In this document: piece by piece, positions 17,142-27,112 of the stretch | Layout: every line of letters starts with the position of its first letter | Numbering within the stretch: the stretch's first letter is position 1 | Source of the DNA: an uncultured Cedecea sp. | GTDB lineage: Bacteria > Pseudomonadota > Gammaproteobacteria > Enterobacterales > Enterobacteriaceae | Length of the DNA stretch: 64,000 bases | Direction of reading: 5' to 3' | Assembly: GCF_947498825.1 (NCBI RefSeq) | Contig: NZ_CANMLV010000020.1 | Span: 27,331 to 91,330 of the forward strand | The notes under the pieces: model-generated | Told to the model about the DNA's origin: nothing | What the model saw: the letters and a program-made list of their open reading frames with translations, nothing else | Database searches by the model: none | Position numbers and translations under genes: made by a program

Positions 17142-18813
17142 AATCTCCCGTTTTTCCTCGCAACGCAGCCGATTGACCGGGCTGCGTTCGGGTATTTCAT
17201 CTCTTCAACTGATGGCCACTTTAGTGGCCATTGGCGTTCTCACGCCTCTGGCGACTCTTGCATGGCTCGCGACTCAGTCTGATTTTTCTCACTGGAATAA
17301 CCTTGCTCAATATGTCCTGCCGGCAGCAATAAAAAACACCTTTTTACTGCTCCTTGGCGTAGCTGCAATGGTTGCTGTGATAGGCGTGGGTTGTGCATGG
17401 GCTGTGACAGCCTGGCAGTTTCCGGGCCGGAAAATATTATCCTGGGCTCTGCTGCTGCCTCTGGCGATGCCGACTTATATTGTGGCCTTTGCCTGGCTTG
17501 ATATCCTGCATCCGATAGGACCACTGCAGGGCGCGCTGCGTTATTTGCTCGGCTACGATAGCCCTCGGCAGTTCCGGTTACCGGACATTCGCTCCCTTGG
17601 TGGTGCGATAATTCTGCTCGGATTAGTGCTCTATCCTTATGTTTATCTGACCGCCAGAGCGATGTTTATCAGCCAGCCCGCGCACTTAATTGAGGCTGCC
17701 AGAACCTTAGGCTGCTCACCAGCAGGGGCATTTTTTCGTGTGGTGTTGCCGATGGCACGTCCGGCACTGGCTGTAGGGGTTAGCCTTGCCCTATTAGAAA
17801 CGCTCAATGATATTGGTGCCTCTGAATTTCTCGGCATACAAACGCTGACCGTCACGGTGTATACCACCTGGATAACCCGTTCAGATCTTGCTGCCGCAGC
17901 ACAGATAGCCAGTCTGATGCTCCTGTTTATTTTCTGTATTCTGACACTGGAATTTTATGGTCGAAAGCGGCAAGGCTATAGCAGTCGTCACTTTCGCGAG
18001 GTAAAACCGGTAAAATTAACGACTGGCCGTGCCTTCCTGGCCACTGTGCTGGTTGCCCTACCGGTACTGTTAGGATTTATAGCACCGGTTTGTTATCTGC
18101 TGGTAGAAACCTTTAAGCGCCTTGGCGAGGATAATCCCTTTTCTCCCGCACTGTTAAATGCCTTACAGCACACGCTGATGCTGGCGGGCGGCGTCACGCT
18201 GGTGGTAATGGTCGTCAGCCTGATTGTCGCCTGGAATGCCCGACAAATGGCTGTGGGCAATCCCAATCCTGGTTATCGCCGTTCTGTTTTACGCCTATCT
18301 TCTCTGGGCTATGCCGTACCAGGTACTATCCTGGCGATTGGCTTTTTATCTCCGGCGCTTGCGGTCGATAAATGGCTGGCAGGTATACTCGATATGCGTG
18401 GGCTTCCGTTAATGTCACTGGGAATAATATTGGTTGTCTGCTGTGCGATTCGCTTTCAGGCAATTGCAATCGGTGCGATTGATTCGGGACTGGCCAGATT
18501 ACCGAAAAGCCTTGAACAGGCCTCTCGCTCACTGGGAGAAAGTGCATCGGGAACCTTCCGGCGCGTTCATTTTCCCCTTTTACGTCCGGTTCTGGTAAGT
18601 AGCGCTCTGCTGGTATTTACTGATGCTATGAAAGAGCTGCCCACGACTCTGCTACTGCGTCCGGTAAACTTTGAAACTCTGGCTACCTTACTGTATGCCG
18701 AAGCCGCACGCGGAACCTACGAAGAAGGGGCGATTGCTGCGTTATTAATTGTCGTTGCTGGCACACTGCCTGTGCTATTGCTGATGCGGAACCAAATTAC
18801 CCGCGGGGAGTAA
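17125..18813 (+). CDS. sfuB: Ferric-iron ABC transporter permease
   Basis: This 562-residue inner-membrane protein is a fused pair of permease halves, as in SfuB/FbpB. About twelve hydrophobic segments and two EAA loops are seen: EAARTLGCSPAGAFFRVVLP near residue 190 and [21 protein letters not shown] near residue 461. The longest frame starts with TTG at 17125 and overlaps the binding-protein gene by 17 nt. The ribosome site is weak, so translational coupling or a slightly later start is possible. Confidence 0.88.
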   Translation: MDSINKISRFSSQRSRLTGLRSGISSLQLMATLVAIGVLTPLATLAWLATQSDFSHWNNLAQYVLPAAIKNTFLLLLGVAAMVAVIGVGCAWAVTAWQFPGRKILSWALLLPLAMPTYIVAFAWLDILHPIGPLQGALRYLLGYDSPRQFRLPDIRSLGGAIILLGLVLYPYVYLTARAMFISQPAHLIEAARTLGCSPAGAFFRVVLPMARPALAVGVSLALLETLNDIGASEFLGIQTLTVTVYTTWITRSDLAAAAQIASLMLLFIFCILTLEFYGRKRQGYSSRHFREVKPVKLTTGRAFLATVLVALPVLLGFIAPVCYLLVETFKRLGEDNPFSPALLNALQHTLMLAGGVTLVVMVVSLIVAWNARQMAVGNPNPGYRRSVLRLSSLGYAVPGTILAIGFLSPALAVDKWLAGILDMRGLPLMSLGIILVVCCAIRFQAIAIGAIDSGLARLPKSLEQASRSLGESASGTFRRVHFPLLRPVLVSSALLVFTDAMKELPTTLLLRPVNFETLATLLYAEAARGTYEEGAIAALLIVVAGTLPVLLLMRNQITRGE

Positions 18814-18821
18814 AACCGCCC

Positions 18822-19502
18822 ATGTCTGAAATTGCTCTGTCGCTGGATAATATCCGCGTCATTTATAGCGGGAACCCCCGTCCTATACTGGAAGGTTTTT
18901 CTATGACGGTCAGACGTGGTGAAATTGCCTGTTTGCTCGGTGCTTCGGGCTGTGGGAAAACCACGGTTTTACGGGCAATTGCCGGATTTGAATATCTGAG
19001 TGGTGGCGAGATCCATCTTACCCAACGTTGTGTCGCAGGCCCCCAAATTCATCTTCCCCCTGAAAAACGCAATGTGGGTATGGTATTTCAGGACTATGCG
19101 CTATTTCCCCATCTGACGGCTGCGCAGAATATCGCTTTCGGTCTACGGAAGTTATCGCGTGAAAGACGACAGGCGCGAGTGGACACATTGCTCACCCTGA
19201 TTGAGCTACAACAGCATGCCGGACACTATCCTCATGAGCTTTCTGGCGGTCAGCAACAAAGAATTGCACTCGCCCGTGCCATGGCCTCCGAACCGGATAT
19301 TCTGTTACTGGACGAGCCTTTTTCAAGCCTCGATCGTCCGACCCGGGAGCGCTTAAGTGGCGAGGTACGTGAAATATTACATCAGGCAGGCCAGACTGCG
19401 CTGCTGGTCACCCATAGCGAATGGGAAGCCCAGGCGATAGCCAGCCGAATCGGCTATGTCGAAAAGGGCCAGTACCGTAGCCACAGCCCTGAACATCCCT
19501 GA
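18822..19502 (+). CDS. sfuC: Ferric-iron ABC transporter ATPase, short form
   Basis: This ATPase has Walker A GASGCGKTT (about 39-47), Q-loop VGMVFQDYALFPHLT, signature LSGGQQQRIALARAM, Walker B ILLLDEPFSSLD and the H-loop LLVTHS. At 226 residues it is much shorter than the roughly 345-residue SfuC/FbpC proteins: the C-terminal regulatory TOBE region is absent. The stop is 8 nt from the stop of the convergent actS gene, and no frameshifted remainder is seen, so the short form looks genuine rather than broken. Confidence 0.87.
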   Translation: MSEIALSLDNIRVIYSGNPRPILEGFSMTVRRGEIACLLGASGCGKTTVLRAIAGFEYLSGGEIHLTQRCVAGPQIHLPPEKRNVGMVFQDYALFPHLTAAQNIAFGLRKLSRERRQARVDTLLTLIELQQHAGHYPHELSGGQQQRIALARAMASEPDILLLDEPFSSLDRPTRERLSGEVREILHQAGQTALLVTHSEWEAQAIASRIGYVEKGQYRSHSPEHP

Positions 19503-19510
19503 CAGTCATG

Positions 19511-20230
19511 TTAGCGAGAGCAGGAAGCGCTCAGATAACGCTGCGGGTCAATCGCTGTCGCCCGGTAACGTAGCTGGAAGTGTAACAGTACAGAACGGGC
19601 TCCGCTGCTACCCATAGTCGCTATTTTTTGCCCGGCTTTCACCTTCTGTCCGTTATTGACCAGGATAGTCTCATTATGGGCATAAGCGGTAATGTAGTCT
19701 TCGTTGTGCTTAATCATCACCAGATTGCCATAACCACGTAACTGGTTACCGGCATAAACCACGGTTCCTGCAGCTGAGGCGTGAATTGCCTGCCCGCGCG
19801 AGCCGGCAATATCAATCCCTTTATTCCCCCCGTCACTGTAAGAGTAAGCGTCAACCACTTTTCCTTTAGTCGGCCATAACCAGCAGCGAGAGCCAACAGG
19901 TGGCAGTGTGACTTTAGGCAAAGCCGCAGGTGCCTTACTGGCGGGAGTCGTTTTTTTGGCAACAGCCGTATTTTTGCCTGTGCCACGCTTCGCCATTCCT
20001 TTGGTTTGCAGACGCTGGCCCACTAAGAGTTTGTAAGGTGGCGGCAGGCTATTCATTCTCGCCAGTTCGCCAACACTGGTACCAGTCATACGTGATATTC
20101 GGTATAAGGTATCACCACGCTTTACAGTATAGACAGAACCATTGAAGGTCCCTTCATTACTCGCGTTTTTGGAAGAGCACGCCGTCAACAGAAGACTTAT
20201 CAGCAAACAGACGATGATTTTCCAGCGCAT
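19511..20230 (-). CDS. actS: LysM / degenerate LytM (M23) lipoprotein, amidase activator
   Basis: The start at 20230 gives a 239-residue lipoprotein with signal peptide and lipobox LLLTACSS (cysteine about 19). A LysM domain follows (YTVKRGDTLYRISRMTGTSVGELARMN, about 37-80), then a basic linker and an M23/LytM domain (about 125-239). Two catalytic positions look changed: the GxxHxGxD-type site reads GNKGIDIAG and the HxH site reads LLHF. Such degenerate LytM proteins (EnvC, NlpD, E. coli YgeR/ActS) activate amidases rather than cut peptidoglycan. It is convergent with the iron operon. Confidence 0.85.
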   Translation of the reverse strand: MRWKIIVCLLISLLLTACSSKNASNEGTFNGSVYTVKRGDTLYRISRMTGTSVGELARMNSLPPPYKLLVGQRLQTKGMAKRGTGKNTAVAKKTTPASKAPAALPKVTLPPVGSRCWLWPTKGKVVDAYSYSDGGNKGIDIAGSRGQAIHASAAGTVVYAGNQLRGYGNLVMIKHNEDYITAYAHNETILVNNGQKVKAGQKIATMGSSGARSVLLHFQLRYRATAIDPQRYLSASCSR

Positions 20231-20287
20231 AAAGGGGCTTTCCTTAAACAAAACGATCCTCGGGGTATTTATTGTCGAACAGGGATT

Positions 20288-20313
20288 CACCCTCCCCAAT
20301 AACAGGGAGGGTG
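20288..20313 (-). terminator. Terminator-like hairpin after lysS
   Basis: CACCCTCCC (20288-20296) and GGGAGGGTG (20305-20313) form a perfect 9-bp stem with an 8-nt loop, directly downstream of lysS on its strand and before actS. No clear T-run follows. Confidence 0.55.
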
Positions 20314-20319
20314 TCAGGG

Positions 20320-21837
20320 CTATTTAACCGGGCGCAGAGCAGGGAACAGGATAACGTCGCGTATAGTATGACTATTGGTAAATAACATCGTCATACGGTC
20401 GATACCAATACCTAAGCCTGCTGTCGGGGGCAAACCATGTTCCAGAGCAGTGACATAGTCTTCATCGAAGAACATCGCTTCATCATCACCGGCATCTTTA
20501 GCATTAACCTGGTCAGCAAAGCGCTGGGCCTGGTCTTCAGCATCATTCAGCTCAGAGAAACCATTACCGATTTCACGACCACCGATAAAGAACTCAAAAC
20601 GGTCAGTGATTTCAGGATTCACATCGTTTCGACGTGCCAGAGGGGAAACTTCTGCCGGATATTCGGTGATAAAAGTAGGCTGAATCAAATGACTTTCGGC
20701 CACTTCTTCAAAGATTTCTGTAACAACGCGTCCCAGACCCCAGCTCTTTTCAATCTTGATACCGATAGACTCAGCGATAGCAACCGCTTTATCCATATCA
20801 TCAAGGCTTGCGATATCTGTTTCAGGGCGATGTTTTTTAATCGCTTCACGCATCGTCAGTTTTTCAAACGGCTTACCGAAATCGAAGACCTCTTCACCGT
20901 AAGGGACTTCAGTGGTACCCAGAACCTCTTCCGCAATATTACGGAACAGCGACTCGGTCAGTTCGATCAGATCGCGATAATCCGCATACGCCATGTAGAG
21001 CTCCATCATGGTGAATTCTGGATTATGACGCGGGGAGATCCCTTCGTTACGGAAGTTACGGTTAATTTCGAATACCCGGTCGAATCCCCCCACGACCAGA
21101 CGCTTCAAATACAGTTCCGGCGCAATACGCAGGTACATATCGAGATCCAGCGCGTTGTGGTGCGTGATAAATGGACGTGCCGCTGCACCACCCGGGATAG
21201 CTTGCATCATTGGGGTTTCAACTTCCATAAACTCACGATCAACCATGAATTTGCGGATTGATGCCATGATCTTCGAACGAATTTTAAAGGTGTGGCGGGA
21301 CTCATCATTCGAGATAAGATCCAGATAACGCTGACGATAGCGAGTTTCCTGATCCGCCAGACCGTGGAATTTATCCGGCAATGGGCGCAGAGCTTTAGTC
21401 AGCAGGCGTAATTCGCTACAGTGAATAGACAGCTCGCCCGTTTTAGTTTTAAACAGCTTACCGCGTGCACCGAGGATATCGCCCAGATCCCATTTTTTAA
21501 ACTGTTCGTTGTAGACGCCTTCCGCTAAATCATCACGAGAGACATATAGCTGAATGCGGCCGCCTACATCCTGTAGAGTGACAAATGATGCCTTACCCAT
21601 AATACGACGCGTCATCATACGCCCGGCTACCGCAACTTCGATATTCAGGTCTTCCAGCTCTTCGTTTTCTTTCCCATCGAAGTCAGCATGAAGTTGGTCT
21701 GAGATACTGTCGCGACGGAAGTCATTTGGAAACGCAATACCGTTCTCACGTAGCGCGGCCAGCTTTTCGCGGCGAGTTTTCAGTTCATTATTTAATTCAA
21801 CTGACGCATCTACGTTATGTTCTTGTTGTTCAGACAT
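20320..21837 (-). CDS. lysS: Lysyl-tRNA synthetase (class II)
   Basis: The 505-residue enzyme has an N-terminal OB-fold anticodon domain ([30 protein letters not shown]) and the class II catalytic core with motif 2 [26 protein letters not shown] and motif 3 [13 protein letters not shown] near the C-terminus. It charges tRNA-Lys. It starts 8 nt after prfB, in the widely conserved prfB-lysS operon. Confidence 0.97.
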   Translation of the reverse strand: MSEQQEHNVDASVELNNELKTRREKLAALRENGIAFPNDFRRDSISDQLHADFDGKENEELEDLNIEVAVAGRMMTRRIMGKASFVTLQDVGGRIQLYVSRDDLAEGVYNEQFKKWDLGDILGARGKLFKTKTGELSIHCSELRLLTKALRPLPDKFHGLADQETRYRQRYLDLISNDESRHTFKIRSKIMASIRKFMVDREFMEVETPMMQAIPGGAAARPFITHHNALDLDMYLRIAPELYLKRLVVGGFDRVFEINRNFRNEGISPRHNPEFTMMELYMAYADYRDLIELTESLFRNIAEEVLGTTEVPYGEEVFDFGKPFEKLTMREAIKKHRPETDIASLDDMDKAVAIAESIGIKIEKSWGLGRVVTEIFEEVAESHLIQPTFITEYPAEVSPLARRNDVNPEITDRFEFFIGGREIGNGFSELNDAEDQAQRFADQVNAKDAGDDEAMFFDEDYVTALEHGLPPTAGLGIGIDRMTMLFTNSHTIRDVILFPALRPVK

Positions 21838-21845
21838 GTTGGTTC

Positions 21846-22944
21846 CTATAGCCCAGCTTTCAAACTTGCTTCGATAAATTTGTCCAGATCGCCATCCAGT
21901 ACCGCTTGCGTATTACGGGTTTCAACACCGGTACGCAAGTCTTTGATACGAGAGTCGTCTAATACATAAGAGCGAATCTGACTACCCCAGCCAATATCAG
22001 ACTTGTTCTCTTCCATCGCCTGTTTCTCAGCGTTTTTTTTCTGCATTTCCAGCTCATACAGCTTAGCTTTCATCTGCTTCATTGCCTGATCTTTATTCTT
22101 ATGTTGAGAACGATCGTTCTGGCACTGAGTCACGGTTCCGGTTGGAATATGGGTAATACGTACCGCAGATTCAGTACGGTTAACGTGCTGACCACCCGCA
22201 CCTGACGCCCGATAAACGTCAATACGCAGATCGGCAGGGTTGATATCTATATCAATGTTCTCATCTACTTCCGGATAGACAAATGCAGAACCAAATGAGG
22301 TATGGCGTCTGCCACCGGAATCAAACGGGCTCTTACGCACCAGGCGGTGTACGCCCGTTTCAGTACGAAGCCAGCCAAAAGCATAATCGCCCTGAACACG
22401 AATAGTGACCGACTTAATCCCTGCCACATCCCCTTCAGACTCTTCAATTATTTCCGTTTTAAAACCGCGCGCTTCGGCCCAGCGCAGATACATACGCTCT
22501 AACATACTGGCCCAGTCCTGGGCTTCTGTTCCGCCAGAACCAGCCTGGATATCAATATAGCAATCGGCACTGTCGTACTCGCCTGAGAACATACGGCGGA
22601 ACTCCAGCTGAGCCAGTTTTGCCTCAAGCTGATCCAGTTCTACAACGGCTTCATTGAAGGTTTCTTCGTCTTCTGCTTCAACAGCCAGCTCCAGCAAACC
22701 GGAAACATCGTCTAAACCTTGCGTCATCTGATCCAAGGTTTCGACAATAACCTCAAGGGCTGAACGTTCTTTACCCAGAGCTTGTGCACGCTCAGGTTCG
22801 TTCCAGACATCGGGTTGTTCAAGTTCAGCGTTTACTTCTTCCAAGCGTTCTTTCTTGGCATCGTAGTCAAAGATACCCCCTGAGAACGTTACTACGCTCA
22901 GTGAGATCCTGGATGCGGTTTTTTACCGGATTAATTTCAAACAT
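21846..22944 (-). CDS. prfB: Peptide chain release factor 2, with programmed +1 frameshift
   Basis: The gene starts with ATG at 22944. After 25 codons it meets an in-frame TGA at 22869-22867 inside the context AGGGGG TAT CTT TGAC, the classic RF2 autoregulatory frameshift with internal Shine-Dalgarno. Shifting by +1 continues into 340 more codons, 365 residues in all, the same length as E. coli RF2. The stop-codon-recognition SPF motif ([11 protein letters not shown]) and catalytic GGQ ([14 protein letters not shown]) are intact. RF2 reads UGA and UAA; low RF2 favours the shift and raises its own synthesis. Confidence 0.97.
22867..22883 (-). promoter_or_regulatory. prfB: Programmed +1 frameshift site in prfB
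   Basis: On the minus strand the order is AGGGGG (internal Shine-Dalgarno), TAT, slippery CTT, then TGA followed by C. Spacing and sequence are those of the conserved RF2 recoding signal. A gene caller that ignores it would lose the first 25 residues. Confidence 0.95.
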
Positions 22945-23035
22945 GCTTAAATTCTTATATTAATGTCAGAAGACAAATGCAGTCATAAACCGGAAAGTTT
23001 ACCGGAATTACGTCATATTTTGTAGTCTGCTGGTG

Positions 23036-24769
23036 TTAAATCGGCCAGATATTGTCAATTAACAACTGTACGGTTCGGTTGCCTCTGAAAACATTCACAT
23101 CGAGTTTATAAACCAGTTCAACTTCACGCACGCTATTATCAGGCCAGAATGTCGAGTCGATATTAAAAGCAATGCCATCCAGCAGTGGCCCTCCCCCTAA
23201 AGGTTCAACCATCAATTTAAGATGACGTTCACCGACCAGACGCTGTTGTAAGATTTTGAATTTTCCATCAAACAAGGGCTCAGGGAACATCTGCCCCCAG
23301 GGGCCTGCATCTCTGAGCATATCAGCAACGTCAAGATTCATCTCTTGTCCGCTCAGGGCACCATCAGACCAAATCTCCCCTTCCAGCATCGAAGCGTCCA
23401 TCAGTTCATTGACGAGTGAGGCGAAACGCATGCGAAACTCCTCAAAGCGTGATTCATCCAGTGATAAACCCGCCGCCATCGCGTGTCCGCCAAATTTCAG
23501 CATTAACCCTGGATTCAGGGTATCCAGACGTTCCAGGACATCACGTAAATGCAGCCCCTGCACAGAACGACCTGAACCTTTCAACGTTCCGTCACCTGCG
23601 GGGGCAAAAGCGATCACGGGTCGGTGGAAACGCTCTTTGATTCTGGAAGCCAGAATCCCGACGACCCCCTGATGCCACTGGGGATGATAGATAGCCAGTC
23701 CATAAGGCAATTCACTTTGATCGTGTAACAGCTGGTCACACAGCGTCATTGCCTCGACCTGCATTCCCTGCTCAATCTCTTTACGTGTTTGGTTAAGTGC
23801 ATCCAGTTCATTGGCCAGCACTCGCGCCTGGGCAATATTTTCACTCAATAGCAGTGCAACACCCACAGACATATCATCCAGCCTGCCCGCAGCATTCAGA
23901 CGAGGTCCCAGCGCAAAACCCAGATCGCTGGCAGCAATTTTATGCGGTTCACGATTGGAAACCTCCAGCAATGCACGGATCCCTGGGCGGCATTTTCCTG
24001 CCCGAATCCGACTCAGTCCTTGCCAGGTAAGGATCCGATTATTAGCGTCTAAAGGCACCACATCAGCAACGGTACCCAACGCCACTAAATCAAGCAATTC
24101 TGCCAGGTTAGGAACAGGCAGCCCACGCTGTTCAAACCACCCTTCATCGCGTAAATGGCTGCGTAATGCCAGCATCAGATAAAAAGCCACGCCGACACCC
24201 GCCAGTGCTTTTGACGGAAAGCTACAGTCAACCAGATTGGGATTAACTATCGCTTCTGCCGCAGGTAATACTTCCCCCGGCAAGTGGTGGTCAGTAATCA
24301 GAACCGGAATACCCAGTTGATGAGCACGCTCTACGCCGCTATGGGAAGAGATGCCGTTATCCACGGTCATGATTATCTCTGCACCTTTACTGTGCGCCTG
24401 ATTGACCACTTCCGGGCTCAAACCATAGCCATCATCAAAACGATTCGGTACCAGATAATCGAGATTGATACATCCCATTCCCCGCAGAGCCAGAATACTT
24501 AAAGCCGTGCTGGTCGCACCATCAGCATCAAAATCCCCCACAACAATAATGCGGCGATTCTCACGAAATGCGCGATACAGCAATTCAACAGCAGACTGTA
24601 TTCCATGCAAATTCTGCCAAGACAGCATACCTTTGACGCCGCGTTCCAGCTCCTGCTCGGTACGGACACCCCGGCTGGCATACAGACGTTTTAACAAAGG
24701 AGGAAGCGTATCAGGAAGCACCGCCGTGCTATCGACTTCACGGCGGCGAAGCAATGTTCGTTGTTTCAC
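23036..24769 (-). CDS. recJ: Single-stranded-DNA-specific exonuclease RecJ
   Basis: The 577-residue protein carries the DHH-family motifs: VVGDFDADGATSTALSIL (motif I), VDNGISSHSG, the ITDHHLPG motif that names the family, and the DHHA1 motif GGHAMAAGLSL near residue 430, followed by an OB-like C-terminal domain. RecJ degrades single-stranded DNA 5' to 3' in recombination and repair. It follows dsbC by 6 nt in the conserved xerD-dsbC-recJ-prfB order. Confidence 0.96.
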   Translation of the reverse strand: MKQRTLLRRREVDSTAVLPDTLPPLLKRLYASRGVRTEQELERGVKGMLSWQNLHGIQSAVELLYRAFRENRRIIVVGDFDADGATSTALSILALRGMGCINLDYLVPNRFDDGYGLSPEVVNQAHSKGAEIIMTVDNGISSHSGVERAHQLGIPVLITDHHLPGEVLPAAEAIVNPNLVDCSFPSKALAGVGVAFYLMLALRSHLRDEGWFEQRGLPVPNLAELLDLVALGTVADVVPLDANNRILTWQGLSRIRAGKCRPGIRALLEVSNREPHKIAASDLGFALGPRLNAAGRLDDMSVGVALLLSENIAQARVLANELDALNQTRKEIEQGMQVEAMTLCDQLLHDQSELPYGLAIYHPQWHQGVVGILASRIKERFHRPVIAFAPAGDGTLKGSGRSVQGLHLRDVLERLDTLNPGLMLKFGGHAMAAGLSLDESRFEEFRMRFASLVNELMDASMLEGEIWSDGALSGQEMNLDVADMLRDAGPWGQMFPEPLFDGKFKILQQRLVGERHLKLMVEPLGGGPLLDGIAFNIDSTFWPDNSVREVELVYKLDVNVFRGNRTVQLLIDNIWPI

Positions 24770-24775
24770 CTGCGA

Positions 24776-25492
24776 TTAACCACCCGCTTTCATCATCTTC
24801 TGGTGGGTATCCAGCATCTCTTTCATCTCTTTTGGTCCCTGATAACCAGGAATAATCGTGCCATCTTCCAGGATAATTGCGGGTGTACCTTTCACGCCAA
24901 ATTGCAGGCCAAGATTGTACTGGTCTGCAATATTAATATCACAGGTCGCCGGAGTCACTTTGCCACCCGTCATAGCACTATCAAACTCTTTTGCCCTGTC
25001 TTTAGAACACCAAATCGCGTTCATGTCTCCCGCAGCTTTACTTTTCATTCCCTGGCGAGGAAACGCCAGGTAGCGAACAGTGATACCGAGGTCGTTATAA
25101 TCTTTCATCTCTTCATGTAGCTTATGGCAGTAGCCACAAGTGATATCGGTGAAGACGGTAATGACATGTTGCTCTTTCGGCGCTTTATAAATAATCATGT
25201 CTTTTTCTAGCGAGCTCAGTTTTCCCATCAGCAACTGATTGGTCACGTTAACGGGCCGCTCTTTACTGATGTCATACAATGTCCCTTGAAGAACATACTT
25301 ACCGTCGTCAGTCACATACAGCACACCGCTATCAGTAAGGACGGTTTTCAAACCGGCAATAGGCGCTTCCTGAACATCAGCGTCAGCAATACCCAGTTTT
25401 TCCAGTGACTGTTTAATGGTTGTGCTGTCTGCATGCGCGGTGCCTGACATCGCTGCCATGAGAAGAGACAGCAGTAAAAATGTTTTTTTCAT
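24776..25492 (-). CDS. dsbC: Periplasmic disulfide isomerase DsbC
   Basis: With the start at 25492 the product has 238 residues, close to E. coli DsbC (236). A signal peptide MKKTFLLLSLLMAAMSGTAHA precedes an N-terminal dimerisation domain and a thioredoxin fold with active site CGYC at about 118-121 (DITCGYCHKLH) and the cis-proline region KGTPAIIL. It reshuffles wrong disulfides in the periplasm with electrons from DsbD. A longer frame from 25642 overlaps xerD and is not used. Confidence 0.95.
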   Translation of the reverse strand: MKKTFLLLSLLMAAMSGTAHADSTTIKQSLEKLGIADADVQEAPIAGLKTVLTDSGVLYVTDDGKYVLQGTLYDISKERPVNVTNQLLMGKLSSLEKDMIIYKAPKEQHVITVFTDITCGYCHKLHEEMKDYNDLGITVRYLAFPRQGMKSKAAGDMNAIWCSKDRAKEFDSAMTGGKVTPATCDINIADQYNLGLQFGVKGTPAIILEDGTIIPGYQGPKEMKEMLDTHQKMMKAGG

Positions 25493-25514
25493 GATAATTC
25501 CTTTTCCTGGACAC

Positions 25515-26411
25515 TCACGCTCGAGGGTGGTGCTGTTGATGTAGCTGACGTAAACGTTCCGTAGCAACATGTGTATAAATCTGTGTCGTCGATAAATCGC
25601 TGTGACCGAGCAGCATTTGTACAACACGAAGATCCGCGCCATGATTCAGTAAATGCGTGGCAAAAGCATGACGCAAAACATGCGGGGATAATTTTTCACT
25701 ATCAATATCGGCCAGTACAGCATAGTGCTTGATACGATGCCAGAAAGTCTGTCTGGTCATTTTCTGGGCTCGATTACTGGGAAATAAGATATCCAGGGAC
25801 TGCCCGTTAAGCAGTTCGGGACGACCATATTTCAGGAAGTATTCTACCCAATAGACGGCTTCTTCACCAAGGGGAACCAGCCGTTCTTTATTTCCCTTAC
25901 CCAATACTCGGACTACTCCCTGGCGCAGACTAATATCGCTCATGGTTAACCCGGTTAGTTCCGATACGCGCAAACCAGTAGCATAGAGTACCTCAATCAT
26001 CGCCTTATCGCGCAATTCAATCGCGTTATCAACGCTTGGGGATTGCAACAAACGCTCGACCTGAGCCTCACTCAAGTCTTTCGGCAGACGTAAAGGAAGT
26101 TTAGGTGACGACAGTAACGCACTGGGATCATCAGGCCGTTTTTTTTCCCGATACAGGTACTGAAATAACCGCCGAATCGCGCTCAGCATACGGGCCGAAC
26201 TGGTCGCTTTAAATCCCCCATCCAGCCTTTCTGCCAGCAAAGCTTGCAAGTCTGCCGCCTGAACAGTCATCAGATTGAGCTGTTGATGTTCCAGCCACTC
26301 AACCAGCGCAGTGAGATCACGCCGATAAGCTTCAAGCGTGTTATCAGCAAGGTTTCGCTCAAGCCAAAGCGCATCCAGAAATTGTTCTATTTGTGCCTGG
26401 TCTTGTTCCAC
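25515..26411 (-). CDS. xerD: Tyrosine recombinase XerD
   Basis: I place the start at GTG 26411 because a strong GGAGGAG lies 6 nt upstream and the product then has 298 residues beginning with the family N-terminus EQDQAQIEQFLDALWLERNL. An in-frame ATG at 26429 would add six residues that include the ribosome site itself. The SAM-like N-domain and the catalytic residues (Arg in GLRVSELTG, HVLRHAF, GHSDLSTTQIYTH with the tyrosine nucleophile) are intact. With XerC it resolves chromosome dimers at dif. Confidence 0.95.
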   Translation of the reverse strand: MEQDQAQIEQFLDALWLERNLADNTLEAYRRDLTALVEWLEHQQLNLMTVQAADLQALLAERLDGGFKATSSARMLSAIRRLFQYLYREKKRPDDPSALLSSPKLPLRLPKDLSEAQVERLLQSPSVDNAIELRDKAMIEVLYATGLRVSELTGLTMSDISLRQGVVRVLGKGNKERLVPLGEEAVYWVEYFLKYGRPELLNGQSLDILFPSNRAQKMTRQTFWHRIKHYAVLADIDSEKLSPHVLRHAFATHLLNHGADLRVVQMLLGHSDLSTTQIYTHVATERLRQLHQQHHPRA

Positions 26412-26590
26412 AGCCTGCTCCTCCGTCATCAAATTGTGTACATTATACGCTAAATCATTCGCGTTGCAGAAAGGTTGTAAGCGAAGAGCCTCCCCCTGCG
26501 GCTTGATGTCTGACGGGGATATATAACTTGTGCTGAAAGGGATCTGATACAATAAGCAGATCTGCACGTGACAATTGAGCTTTTATGACT

Positions 26591-27112
26591 ATGAACATTG
26601 GTCTTTTTTACGGATCCAGTACTTGCTACACCGAAATGGCCGCTGAAAAAATCCGTGATATTATTGGTTCGGAAATTATTACCCTGCATAACCTGAAAGA
26701 CGACTCCCCTGTCCTGATGGAGCAATATGATGCATTAATTCTCGGCATACCCACTTGGGATTTTGGTGAATTGCAGGAAGACTGGGAAGCCGTCTGGGAA
26801 CAGCTTGATAATCTTCGTCTGACAGGAAAACCGGTTGCCTTATATGGTATGGGTGACCAACTGGGCTATGGCGAGTGGTTTTTAGATGCTTTAGGTATGC
26901 TCCACGATAAACTGACACCAAGCGGCGCCCATTTCATTGGTTACTGGCCAACAGAGGGCTATGAATTTACCAGTAAAATTCCTGTAACCGCTGAGGGTGA
27001 ACTGTTTGTCGGTCTGGCATTAGACGAAACCAACCAATACGATTTAAGCGATGAACGCCTCGAAATTTGGTGTGAACAAATTCTTGGCGAAATGGCGACA
27101 CATTTTAGCTAA
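26591..27112 (+). CDS. fldB: Flavodoxin 2
   Basis: With the start at 26591 the product has 173 residues, the E. coli FldB length. An in-frame ATG two codons earlier (26585) is also possible. The FMN phosphate-binding loop is [12 protein letters not shown], followed by [13 protein letters not shown] and the flavin-stacking region [15 protein letters not shown]. It is a small electron carrier divergent from xerD. Its last 4 bases overlap the 3' end of the convergent cptA gene. Confidence 0.95.
   Translation: MNIGLFYGSSTCYTEMAAEKIRDIIGSEIITLHNLKDDSPVLMEQYDALILGIPTWDFGELQEDWEAVWEQLDNLRLTGKPVALYGMGDQLGYGEWFLDALGMLHDKLTPSGAHFIGYWPTEGYEFTSKIPVTAEGELFVGLALDETNQYDLSDERLEIWCEQILGEMATHFS

Noticed and set aside
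22844..22944. Apparent frameshift error in prfB
   Set aside because: The context is the conserved programmed +1 site of RF2, not a broken gene.
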